A DNA stretch of 64,000 nt from Antedon mediterranea (lineage: Eukaryota; Echinodermata; Crinoidea; Comatulida; Antedonidae). The stretch lies in NCBI RefSeq assembly GCF_964355755.1, contig NC_092670.1, positions 23,621,201 to 23,685,200 of the forward strand, given 5' to 3'. This document shows positions 1 through 10,700 of this stretch, in pieces (position 1 is the first letter of the stretch; the number at the start of each line of letters is the position of its first letter). The position numbers were made by a program, and so were the translations under genes. A model generated the notes under the pieces. The model saw nothing but the letters and a program-made list of their open reading frames with translations, made no database searches and was not told where the DNA came from.

Positions 1-344
1 AAAACCTACTTGTTTTTACTTCAGACATTAAAATATGTCGAAAAAGGCTTAAAACTGGCACCCATCTCCACAAGCTGTTTAAACCATTTAGCCATTATTT
101 GTTGACACTCACTGATACTGTATGTACTAACATTTTTGGAGCCACTATTTACATCACTGATTATGTAATTTTTATTTTACAGGACACCACAAATTACTGA
201 ATTATCAACTGATAGACACGTAGATTACAGAATTAAAGAATTGACTATATTATCATAATTACCACTGTTGCAAATACAGTTCGTTTTTGAGTGAAAATCC
301 ATTAGTGTTTAGTGGAAATCCGTCATTATGTATCATGTACGTTA

Positions 345-470
345 ATGGATGTTAAGAAGATCTGACATGTTCATTATGGATGTTAAGAAGACCTGACATG
401 TTCATTAGGAAGATGTGGCATAGTTTTATGTATGCCAAGATCTGTATGTTCATTATGGATGAGAAGAAGA
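345..470. repeat. Short tandem repeat, units of about 36 bp
   Basis: The phrase ATGGATGTTAAGAAG followed by CTGACATGTTCATT occurs twice in tandem, then a degraded third copy ends at GATGAGAAGAAG. Likely a small minisatellite. Confidence 0.6.
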
Positions 471-1355
471 CAATCACTATGAATGCTAAGAAGTTCTTAT
501 TCATTACAAAATAATTTACCTAATCCCATAAAACATTCTTGCTGTGAACTGTTAATTATTAGCAATACAAGTTGTTATAAAGAGTTGTATTAAAAACAGA
601 TTGTTTATGTTACCTCAATAATGTGGTTGTTATGTGTGTATAATATTTGTACAGTGTTAAAACTATAAATTACAAGTACTCCTAGTTTTGGCAGGTACTG
701 AGTCAGGTTATTGGGCAGTCTTAATTTTATGGGCAGTCGTAATTAAAATTTCCAGTTTTTCCATAAATGTAGCCACCTGGAGAGCACAGCACAATGGTTG
801 TTTCACAGAAATTAACTGAGCACAGTGAAGGAAGGACCGGTTTCTATGCATTCTTTCCCATGTAAGTAGGCTACAGCATTATTTGTATTCAGATGGTTTT
901 CAATTGTCATTCCTCAATCTACACTGCTTATTTTGTTTATTTGAAATGTATTACCATATATCCTCCGGTATAATCCAACTTATGGTCTAAATCCCACCCT
1001 TATTTTGTCTGATTTCACAAACGGGCATAGTCCCAGTTACTGACTTTTGGTCTGGATGTAGGCCTCTCTATAGCCAGTTCAGATGAGTTTTTAAAAGAAA
1101 CGCTTACCAATTAATAGGCATAGTCCCACCACCCAAAGTCTGCCCAATTTTTTAGTTTTATACCAGAGGATATAAGATATTGTAAAGTATATTTTAAAGT
1201 AATATAACAATGTCTGTGTATAGCACACAACAGGCTGTGTTGCAAGTACTGTAGTTTCATAAGTTGTAGGGCCTATTAAATGTACATTCTCTTCCAGTGT
1301 GTGTTTGTTACAATCTTAAATTGTAAAACAAAGTCATATTTTCATGTTCGTAAGG

Positions 1356-1361
1356 TTTATT
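1356..1361 (-). other. Poly(A) signal of tepsin
   Basis: AATAAA on the minus strand, about 95 bases after the tepsin stop codon. It is the first canonical hexamer downstream and a plausible 3' end for the transcript. Confidence 0.5.
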
Positions 1362-1453
1362 AAATAGATTGTTTTGGCTATGATTCACTGTACAAATATT
1401 ATATAGAAATAGATTAACAAAATATTTTCTTTCAAAATGTCCAAACTGCAAAT

Positions 1454-4400
1454 CTATTTTCGGATTGCAGATTTCATAGCCTCTTGTACAAAGTCAAATT
1501 TCTCTTGCGCTTTTGGTTTAGCTTTAGTGTCATTCTGTCCACCTACAAAATCAAAGCCTGCACTCTGCCTCCCTAACTGGAGAGGTAGAGCACTGGTTCC
1601 GCTAAGATTACTGGTAGACAGCTGCGGAAACATTGCAGCAATTGAGTTTTTATCTAGAGATTGCTGCATTTGCAGTGGAGTACTTGTTTGCATTTGGTTC
1701 AAAGGTGTTCTTTCTTTTGGTCTTCCACTCGCAATTTTAACGTCAGTTTTAAAATTTAATGAGGTTAATAGATCACCAATGTTACTTTCATCAGATAACA
1801 GATCATTAGAAGAATATGTTTTCTCTGGTTCTTTTACACAACCCTCAATTGTAGTAGAGGGATTTATACTAGAATCAGTTTCCTCTATCGAATCTTTAAC
1901 ATTGGCAATGGTATCCCCTTGTTTTCCATTTTGTCCAATAATTCTTGGATTGTCTCCATAACGTAAATTATGTCCTGTTTGCAAGTCCATGTTTTGTCCA
2001 CTTAAAGGTATTGTATCAGCACTGTCCACACTTTTTTGTGTTTTCTCTCCGTCTAATTTATTTATACTTTTGTTTTGTTCTATTACCAAATGTGTTAAGG
2101 TTTCTGAATGTGGCAGATTGCTCTTCGCATTTTCCGGATCCTCTTTGGAATGATTAATTAAATCTAAGTTGGAAAGTAAATTTTTATCTAAATCTTTGAT
2201 ACTTGTATCTAAATTTTCCATTGTAGCTGGTGATACTTTTGGTTGTTGAGTTGTTAGAATGTTTCTTATTTCGTCCTGTTTGGCTGTGCTTTGGATTAGG
2301 CGTAAAATCTATTGAAAACAAAAATTAAATCAAATTTACAATACAAATCTAACCTTTTAGAATTCTATCTACTAATCAGTGTCACCTGAAAAGTATTTGA
2401 ATGACCCATAGCCACTTTAAGCAAAACAACACAAAACTTTCCCCCTCTCTTTTCCATATCTCCCGATTCTCCATTTCAACTAAAGATATCGCATTCACCT
2501 TTTTGGCTTTTGAAACGGCCTGTTTGCTAGTTTCTTGAGATGAAATTATATCTTGTAAAGAACTGTGTAGTTGATGAATGTCATGTCCTAGTAGATCGGT
2601 GTTTACGAGACGTTCAATAGCACATAGTGCCCTCTATAGAAAACAATATGTAGAAGTGATTCCTAGTCATTTATTGTGTCATTTAATGTACTGCAAAAAA
2701 TATTAAAGGTGAATATAAATGCTACTTACCATCTTAATAACATTTTCTGGGCGAGCAATTTTGTGGATTAGGAATTCCAAAACCTTATCACAATTCAGGG
2801 TATCACACCTAACAAACGAAACAGAGAAAATATCAATATATTGAACTTCAACCTGGCTAAACATTTGATTTTTTAATAAATGTTTGGTGAATTTATTAGA
2901 AAACTTCTAGTTCTACCTTCCTTCTAATTCGTCGAGTTCTTGACGAGAAGGAATAGACCTGCCCTCATTGGTAGTCACAATATCCTCAACACATTTAGCC
3001 TCTTCAATCCAATCTTCAACAACAGCAGCAGCTTGAAGTCTAATAATAAAACAATTCAGTTTAAAAAGTATCAATAATAATGTAGTCAATAGCTTAATAT
3101 GTATGGCAGGTTAGTGGATAAATGTACATACTTCTCTGATAAAGGTGTGCTGCCGTTACTCAGATCACTGCTGATACCATCGGATGATCCATCTTCTTCC
3201 CATCCTCCCCCTGCTTTACCTCCTGTTAAAATAAGTTGAATGTCAAGTCAAGTCAAGTATCATTTATTATCATTTGTTTTAAGAAAAAACATAGAAATTC
3301 TGTTTGCTCTGTTGGCGGAGCACAATATCCAACAGACACAACACGAACTCAAAAACAAAAACATTACAAAAAAGTGTCTACATTATGTTTAAGGCTCTAA
3401 TAGCTCCTGGAAAGAAACTATGACATTTTCCTGCTATATAAGCCATTTTAGTCTCATGTGCTGCCATGGACCCATACATATAAGCTAACATTGAGTGATT
3501 GACTTATTGATCATATTATATGGTTGACTTATTTACAATACCTTTATATGTTAATCTTGCTAAATCAGGATTTTCAACTATTGTACTATCTTGCTTTGTT
3601 GGTATAGTGACTTGACTAGTAGTGTGCTTAATTAAATCTCCCTTATACATACTCATACTTTCTGAGTAGCTTTTATTGGTGTCACCATGCATTGCTTTGT
3701 ATGCTCTTGGTTGAGTTATGTTCTCTGTTGCAGAGAAGCTACCTGCTAATTGCTGAAATCCATTTTTAAGTTGATCTGTAAGTGTCTCTAAAAAATTAAA
3801 GTAGTAGAAATTATGTCAAGACCATAGAGATAATAATTAAACTTGACAGCAAAGTGAATATCTGCTACCTTACATCAGTTGAAAAATATTATTTAATATT
3901 CAAATACAGTACAACATTTAATAATTTATTTAATTTTTTCTATAAAAATGCATTCACACATTGATACGCTCCACTATGAGATGCAGTGGACTAGTGGTGT
4001 GCAACTGCTTGCGGGTGTGACTTCAATCTGGCATATCTGATTGGCTGATGTAATGCAGCCATATTCCGTGGTCCTTCTACATGGTGAATTAATTGAGCTC
4101 TGACTGTATTCAGAGTTCACTCTCTAGTTAATTATATACAGTATATTCTCTATGGTCAAGACAGAATTGTCAGTAAATGGTTTCTCTATCCATTACAACT
4201 TACTGACTTACTTTCATGTACTGTCTGTGTATTTCCAAATCCTCCCATTGTCTTTTTGGACTTGTTGACACCATATCCAACTGTGTTTATAGAATTTGAT
4301 GTTGACGGTGATTTTTTCTCAGTGTCAAACAGGATGGATGACAATTGCTTGATAAATAAAGTACAATTATATAACTTTGTTTTTGCAATAAATTTGCATT

Positions 4401-6209
4401 TTAAATTACATAGTCCTTTTCAACTATTTTTCAATTATCAATAAATATGTGAAAGTATTGCATACCGTAGCAGCCTTTCTTACAGCAACATAAGGTGCAT
4501 TGTCACAGGTAGCATGGGGTGGGCCACTATGCACTGAAAGAAAACAACAAAAATTAGATGTCATTTGGATGTGTATGCCCTTTGACATTTTGGAATACGG
4601 AATGTAATTTGTGGACGTTGTACAATATGCAGTGGTGTAACCGCTATGAGCACTCACTGGCTAAACCCAGAGGCCCTGGAGCTTATAGGGGCCCCTGATC
4701 AGTGCCCAGAGGAAAATTAAATTAAATGTCGACAATGCTAAAAACGCCTGAGACATCCAGCGTTAGAAGGTTCCTACACCAGGGGCATCAGGCCTCCACG
4801 TTATGCCACTGAAAATATGCCCTTTGGCCGTACAGTGAGTATGCCATTTGGACGTACTGTATGCCATTTGGATGTGCAGTAAGTATGCCATTTGGAAGGA
4901 CAGTATGTCATTTGGATGTACTGTATGCCCTTTGGACGTACAGTGAGTATGCCGTTTGGACGTACTGTATGCCCTTTGGATGTACAGTGAGTATGCCGTT
5001 TGGACGGTATGCCCTTTTTGATGTGCAGTATGCCATTTGGAAGGACAGTATGCCCTTTGGCTTACATTATGCCACTTGAAGGTGTACTCCCGTTAGAGGT
5101 ATAGTATGCACTTGAATGTAAAGTATGCCATTTGGAATTACATTATGTCATTGTGGAAGGGCATAATGATGCATCTTGAATGGAAGGACAGTGTACGCCA
5201 TTTAGATGTACTGTATAGATGCCACTTGATGATAATACATACTTACTAGTTGCTTTATTAATACCAGTGGCATTGCGACGCAAACCAGCTGCAAAGGGTG
5301 GATGACCATACTGAACTACACGAATCATTACATTTAGAACCTGTAAAGAGTACAAAGGTTATACAATGAATGAATGCATTAAGTTCTCAGCTAATTTACT
5401 ACTAGTTATAGATACACTACCCACCTTTAGTTTGACATAACACGACTGTATTTCTAGTCTATTTACCAGAAAATCAAGCAAAGCTAAAGTTTGTCCTGGT
5501 GTACCACATGTTAGATCTTGTAAAACAAAAGTAAAGGAATTTATTGAACTTTACAAGCCTCAAGGCACTCCCCAACCTTGAACTGCAAGATATTTTGTTT
5601 AATATTTCCTCCACAAAAAAATAAAAATAAATTGAGCCAAAAAAATAAAAATAAATTGACTTGAGCCAAAAAAAGAGGAGAGGGAGAGGTTGAAAGTTAG
5701 GGATGGTATTTGAGTAGTAGATATGTGAAGGATACTTGTGATTTCTTCATACAGATAACCTGGCGTTGGACTTGCGTCGTCTGATGTAGCTTTTACAAGC
5801 ATGTTCATCTAAAAAATAAAACAAACATGTTCACAAAAAACAAAGAATAAAAACAAAATAATACTGTATAAGTAGGCCTATTCCATAAATTATTTGTTTA
5901 CTTTTATTTGATAATTAAGGTGTTTTTGTATTATGTGTAAACGAATTAAAAAAAATTATAATTTTTTAAGCTAGGCCCGTAAGTACACATAAACATAATT
6001 GATTTTCTTTGAAATAGCGCCTGCGATAATCCTTTTTATCGTGGTCGTAACGTAAATATGTATCAAATCCGGCGAACACGCCTCGGCCTAGCTTTTATTG
6101 ACGATTATACAGTGAGCAATTTGTTTTATTAGCTTAACAAGTCGCTCTGTTTATTCTTACAATAATATACCTTATTAAGAAGCAGAAATTTAGACGTTAT
6201 CCCTGCCAT
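1454..6209 (-). CDS. TEPSIN: Tepsin (AP-4 complex accessory protein), 12 coding exons
   Basis: Exons on the minus strand: 6209-6171, 5808-5736, 5516-5425, 5340-5247, 4533-4466, 4347-4212, 3787-3542, 3222-3132, 3039-2917, 2808-2730, 2633-2499, 2308-1454. All have GT/AG borders, and the phases join into 676 residues (human tepsin is about 525). Residues 14-122 match the N-terminal ENTH-like domain, for example TSDDASPTPGYLYEEIT. A GGGWEEDGSSD block follows near residue 253. Residues 280-405 match the second VHS/ENTH-like domain, including RALCAIERLVNTDLL. The C-terminal tail is long, polar and probably disordered, as in the family. It ends with SAGFDFV (641-647) and EKFDFV (661-666), which resemble but do not equal the known AP-4 epsilon-appendage motif. 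In vertebrates tepsin rides on AP-4 vesicles leaving the trans-Golgi network. Introns 4 and 7 hold a minisatellite, a MITE and a LINE tail. The identity is recalled from the family and was not searched. Confidence 0.9.
3240..3480 (-). mobile_element. 3' tail of a 5'-truncated non-LTR retrotransposon in tepsin intron 7
   Basis: On the minus strand a short open frame ends in SFFPGAIRALNIM and a stop (about 3440-3380). FFPGAIR-type endings are usual for CR1/L2-like ORF2 proteins. A 3' UTR follows and finishes in a (TTGAC)n-like microsatellite near 3240, the kind of tail such elements carry. The 5' part is absent, as expected from incomplete reverse transcription. The match rests on motif memory only. 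Confidence 0.5.
4630..4811. mobile_element. hAT-like MITE, copy 1
   Basis: Inverted ends CAGTGGTGTAAC and GTTATGCCACTG bound 182 bp. The flanking octamers ACAATATG and AAAATATG match at 7 of 8 positions, as an 8 bp hAT target duplication would. It lies in tepsin intron 4. Related copies lie at 13317, 21909 and 22577. Confidence 0.6.
4812..5215. repeat. Minisatellite in tepsin intron 4, units of about 21 bp
   Basis: Many degenerate units of the form TATGCCATTTGGATGTACTG run from the MITE border to about 30 bases before exon 4. The frequent ATG starts create small spurious ORFs. The array begins directly at the MITE end, so the two may have expanded together. Confidence 0.75.
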
Positions 6210-6429
6210 TGTTAGTAGTTTCTCTAAATTTACGAACAACACCAATTTTACTCCAATATTCGGGTTTCCCTTGGCAGTTCGCGCACTCAGCTCAGATTTT
6301 GTGCAGTGTCGTACTCATAGGTCTATAATCAATGCGTTTTCTTTAATTGATCGCACTAAACAATTGATATGTTCGGATATTACAACAGGGAACAGGCACA
6401 GGATAGCAGCATTGGCAAAATTGTTGACC

Positions 6430-6730
6430 GCAGGCCTAAGGCCTAGCTAGGCTAAAGGTAATTTTTCTGCTACTTTGAGGCTGTATTTGTAATTTATATG
6501 TTAATTAAATTAATAGTAGGCCTAGGCCTAGACTTGTTTAGTCCAACCTCTGTCTGAAGATTTTTCCTACTAGCCTAGCTAGGCTACTACTTAGGCCTAG
6601 CCTACCTAGCTAGGTAGGGCCTAGCTAGGCCTAGGCCTAGTAGTAGAGGCTAGGCCTACGCCGTTTAATTGTTTTTTTTTATAAAGTAAGTAAGTAGGCT
6701 GCGGCTAGGCCCAGGCCTAAATAAGCAAGC
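6430..6730. repeat. Cluster of TAGGCCTA palindromes
   Basis: CTAGGCCTAG-type words overlap or lie within a few bases of each other across 300 bp, the densest patch in the window. The same palindrome is scattered singly elsewhere. Confidence 0.75.
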
Positions 6731-6853
6731 CCTACTGTCTGTACTGTGCACAGTACCTTGGGCATGCTAGACTTGAGCATTATTATGTTATAATATAATA
6801 TTAATATTAATTAATTGGTTTGTTAATATTATTAATGTTAAAATTAAAACATA

Positions 6854-7619
6854 TGTTATGCGCGATTTGAACGATTTGCGCAATTTAAAATTGCGCAAAA
6901 AAATCCTTGCGCAATTTGAAATTGCGCAAAGAATTCTTGCGCAATTTCAAATTGCGCAATCAACTTGCGCAATTTTAAATTGCGCAAGAAAATCTTTGCG
7001 CAATTTTAAATTGCGCTGCACAATTTGTAAATTGCGCAAGATAGTTCTTGCGCAATATGACACCTTTGCGCAATTTGAAAACGAACTGTAAATTTTCCCA
7101 TACATGGCTAGGCCTAGGCAGAGGAGTTTAAAATTTAGTATTTTATTATATAAATAAGACCATTTCAATGAAGATAATGTTTAATACTCACTTTTTAAGT
7201 TTTTAATATTAGTTTAATAAGCTAGGCCATGTAACCTAGTCAGTATCAGTAGTCCAGACCCTAGCTAGGCTAGAGTAGTATAGCCGACCGCCCGCGCCGC
7301 GCCCGCCTGGTGGAACACCACCGCTTCGTTTTCCTTCGTCGGTTCTTCGACGGTATGCTAACTTATAACAATATTTGCACTACTAAAATAAGGAAATGCG
7401 ATATTTATCTTTAATTTTGAATCATTCTTAGAAATTACTATATAAATATGGGTGTGCATGATTTCACAATCTGTCGAAAAACCTTGCGCAATTTGCAGAT
7501 TACTTGCGCAATTTAATACGTTGCTTGCGCAATTTGAAACACATGTTTCAATTCAAATTGCGCAAGGATTTTTTTTGCGCAATTTCAAATTGCGCAAATC
7601 GTTCAAATCGCGCATAACA
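6854..7619. mobile_element. Fold-back (long terminal inverted repeat) element
   Basis: The left end begins TGTTATGCGCGATTTGAACG and the right end is its reverse complement. The match extends roughly 70 bp with one or two length differences. CATA stands on both sides (6850-6853 and 7620-7623) as a possible 4 bp target duplication. Both arms are built of TTGCGCAA flanked by AATTT or AAATT: 12 copies at 6880-7075 and 6 at 7480-7605. No coding capacity. A non-autonomous DNA transposon is the simplest reading; the superfamily is not identified. Confidence 0.75.
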
Positions 7620-7732
7620 CATACATGATATAATTCTTTTTTTCTGCTTTATTTAAAAGATTAAATTTTAAAAAGTACCAAAATGACATGTACTGTACAG
7701 TAGTCTAGGTAGCTAATAAACTAAAAACCAAG

Positions 7733-10700
7733 ATGGAGGCTCTGTTAAAACAGGTAAATAAGTGTGCTTGTTTTTTTGTGTTAATCTCTATTTTATGTAT
7801 TATTGACACTGCAAAAACACTACATCTTTTAACAAAAGGTTTTGTTAATTTGGTGTTTGTAATTAAAACGGAAAAGTAAGTTTGGGTCCCTGCCTAACTA
7901 AGTATGATTTACATTCATGTTTCTTTTTTCTCATGATCAAAAAAAACTTCCCAAAACTAGAAGTAGTTTGCACAACCACAAGCATCAGTTGGCATGACCT
8001 ATCGCTTTGTGATTGGTCAAATTACTTTTGGTGGACTTACTGAGGGACTTACTGTTGTACGTCCGTGTGGGAACCAAGATTAATTCCCCTCCCTCCACCC
8101 CCACCTGGACAGCAACCAACCAACCAAGTGTCTTTCACACTAGCTCGTACTTAAATAAAATATCAAACAACGTAAATGAATCCCCAGCATGTGATATTAC
8201 TTCCAAACCTACACTTCCGGTCGCAGCAATTCACATGCACAAGAAAATGAAAAATTACAGGTACTAGAAAGCTTGAGAACATACGGGCTCGGAGATATTA
8301 CTCCGCACGATATAGAAGGACTACTAGTCGGTGATCCAAATACATTATCAGAGACAGTTACTTTAAATGAAGATTGTCCGGGATCGGAATCGAAAATCAC
8401 ACAATGTGCGGAAGTAGAAACTGGATACCCTCGAAGTCCTTTGTACCTACATTTGGCACACCGATTACAGAGTTGGATGAGCTCAAGGTTAGACATGTTT
8501 TAATTATAATTCGAGCTATTTAAATCTCTAAAACCCTTATCACAGTTAATAGAAATATTTTGTATGAAGTATATTCTAAACAAAATTACCGTCTACATGC
8601 ATCTCAATACTATCAGCAAATGTTTTCATAGACTCTCTACTCTGAGACATGCTTTGAGGTTTGAGCATGACCCGTCTGAAAATCCCAAATCTTTCAGCCT
8701 GTAGAACTATAGCTTCCGCTTAATGTTTATGTCCTCTGGAATATAACTGCTTAAAGGTGCGGTGCAAAAACTGAAATTAATGTTGCTCCTTCTCGCCTCC
8801 AAAATTATAGCTATTTTATTGTAAGTCTAATTTTATTGTAAGTCTATTGCAGTGTTTTTGACAACATATTATTTTTGTTTAAGGTCTTTAGAAGTAGTTG
8901 CACTTCAAGAGTTTCAATGTCTAAATGAAGGAGAAAGGGCCAGTGAAAGGTATGTGTGTAGGCTAAGAAACCTCGAAAAGAAGTCGACCAAAGGGCTTCT
9001 TTTTAAGATGGGCTTCTTTTTGAGATGGTCTTCTTTTCGAGATAAGCTTCTTTTCGATAGTACTTTTGCTTCTTTTCCAGGTTTTACGTTATTGAGAAAG
9101 AGATATTTATTGAAATAAGATATTTTTCCTTCCTGTCTCTGCTATAAGATGTGAATGTATGGAAATATGAAGGATTACTTGACCAACACTTGACCTTCAA
9201 CAAATTTATGTGAGCCTGTGATTCAAGTTGAGTCTCAGTTAAGGTTACTTTTCTCGCAACTAATCATGTCGCTTTATCTTTCCTCGGTTTATTTTATTCA
9301 AATTGTCTTCTATAGTATCTCCCTGATAATAGATGATATTCTTTCTACATTATAAGTAGCTGTGTTTTGTTTAAACATGTTTTCATCCTAGAAAAAACCT
9401 GTTTGCTGCCCTCTCTGGTGACATTGGTACACTCCAAGATTTACTTACTGAGAATAATTTAGCAGCAAGTACAGATATGTTGATATTAATTCTTAAGGTA
9501 CAAATAATAGTTAATATTGTTAATGTATTTTTTTATATTAAATAGAAAGAATATATTCACACTCACAAATAGTATAAATGTAATATAGCACATTCAATAA
9601 ACGTGATATAGCATATTCACTTGTAAAACAATGTAAGTATCGCATCATGATGCAACATCTTTTTCCAGCGTAACTGTTGTTGGAGTTTAATTTATTTACT
9701 AATATTTTTTCAGAAATTAAAAAAACGAGGAATTTTATCTTTACTTGGACTGCGAAATACAGAGGGCTCTGTTGAAATGCTGCCCCCTGCACGATCAAGT
9801 CTTGAAAAGAGCTTCAAGCAACAAAATAGGTAATTGATTTTGAAAACATATTCATGTTTTGTAAGATACTACAACACTACGAAACTGAGTTAGACATCAG
9901 CATGCATAGTTCCTAATTCTGTGTCTATCACTCACACAAGATGCAAAATAATTATGTACTTTGTATTCACAGTGCAAATAGTCAATTGTCTGTTGGAGCG
10001 AGGGCGCTTGCAAAGCATTGTCATCGAGACCAGACAGCATCTTGGTGGGGTAAATCAACTGGAAGTGAGTATGTTTTAAATTCTATGTGTGTATTGCTAA
10101 TAACTAGGAGTGAGAATTGAATAAAGCAACATAGATTCTAAATTTGCGAACAGAGGGCACATGTTGATATTTCGACCCTTTCTTTTTTTTATTTGGAAAA
10201 TTATTTTAATAACCAATTTTCTTGAATGTTCTGTAAGTATACCTATTTTCACCGAAATATTCAGAATGGTAACTTGAAAATTGTAGGCGCTATCGTGCTA
10301 ACAATCAAATAAAATAAAGCAAGTACTGTACTATACTTGGCAAAATTCTATTTTGCCAATTAATATAAAGATAAATGCAACAGTAAAAACATGACATGTT
10401 TGTCCTTCAATGCCAGATTTCTGGGTTCAATTCTTTAGTGCAGTGCCCATGGTATTACTCTTCGTCAAAAAGGGTAAATAGTGGACAGATTAGTAAGACT
10501 TAAACAATCTGATTATTAAATACATTTATATACATTGATTGCATTCATTATTGAGAATGTATTTATTAATAGGTGAAGGCGCAAAGAATGATCATGCAAA
10601 CGCAATCATGAATTGTATACTTGACCAAGCCTCATGGATCAACATACATTGCTTACCGGTAAGACCATCTTAAATTTTACAATAGCCCCCTCTATCCATT

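Larger units (their letters stand above)
1..1453. other. Region 3' of tepsin, no gene seen
   Basis: No convincing exon on either strand. It contains a short tandem repeat (345-470) and the tepsin 3' UTR on the minus strand. The rest is AT-rich unique-looking sequence. Confidence 0.5.
6210..7732. promoter_or_regulatory. Intergenic region shared by divergent tepsin and gene 2
   Basis: The two start codons point away from each other with 1,523 bp between them, so both promoters must lie here. 6430-6730 is packed with overlapping CTAGGCCTAG palindromes, and 6854-7619 is a fold-back element. No clear TATA box stands at the usual distance from either start codon. Confidence 0.55.

Noticed and set aside
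1437-1961. 174-codon plus-strand ORF
   Set aside because: It is antisense to the last tepsin exon, which has splice support and family resemblance. No features of its own.
4861-5079. ORF with repeated MPFG residues
   Set aside because: Translation of the 21 bp minisatellite inside tepsin intron 4.
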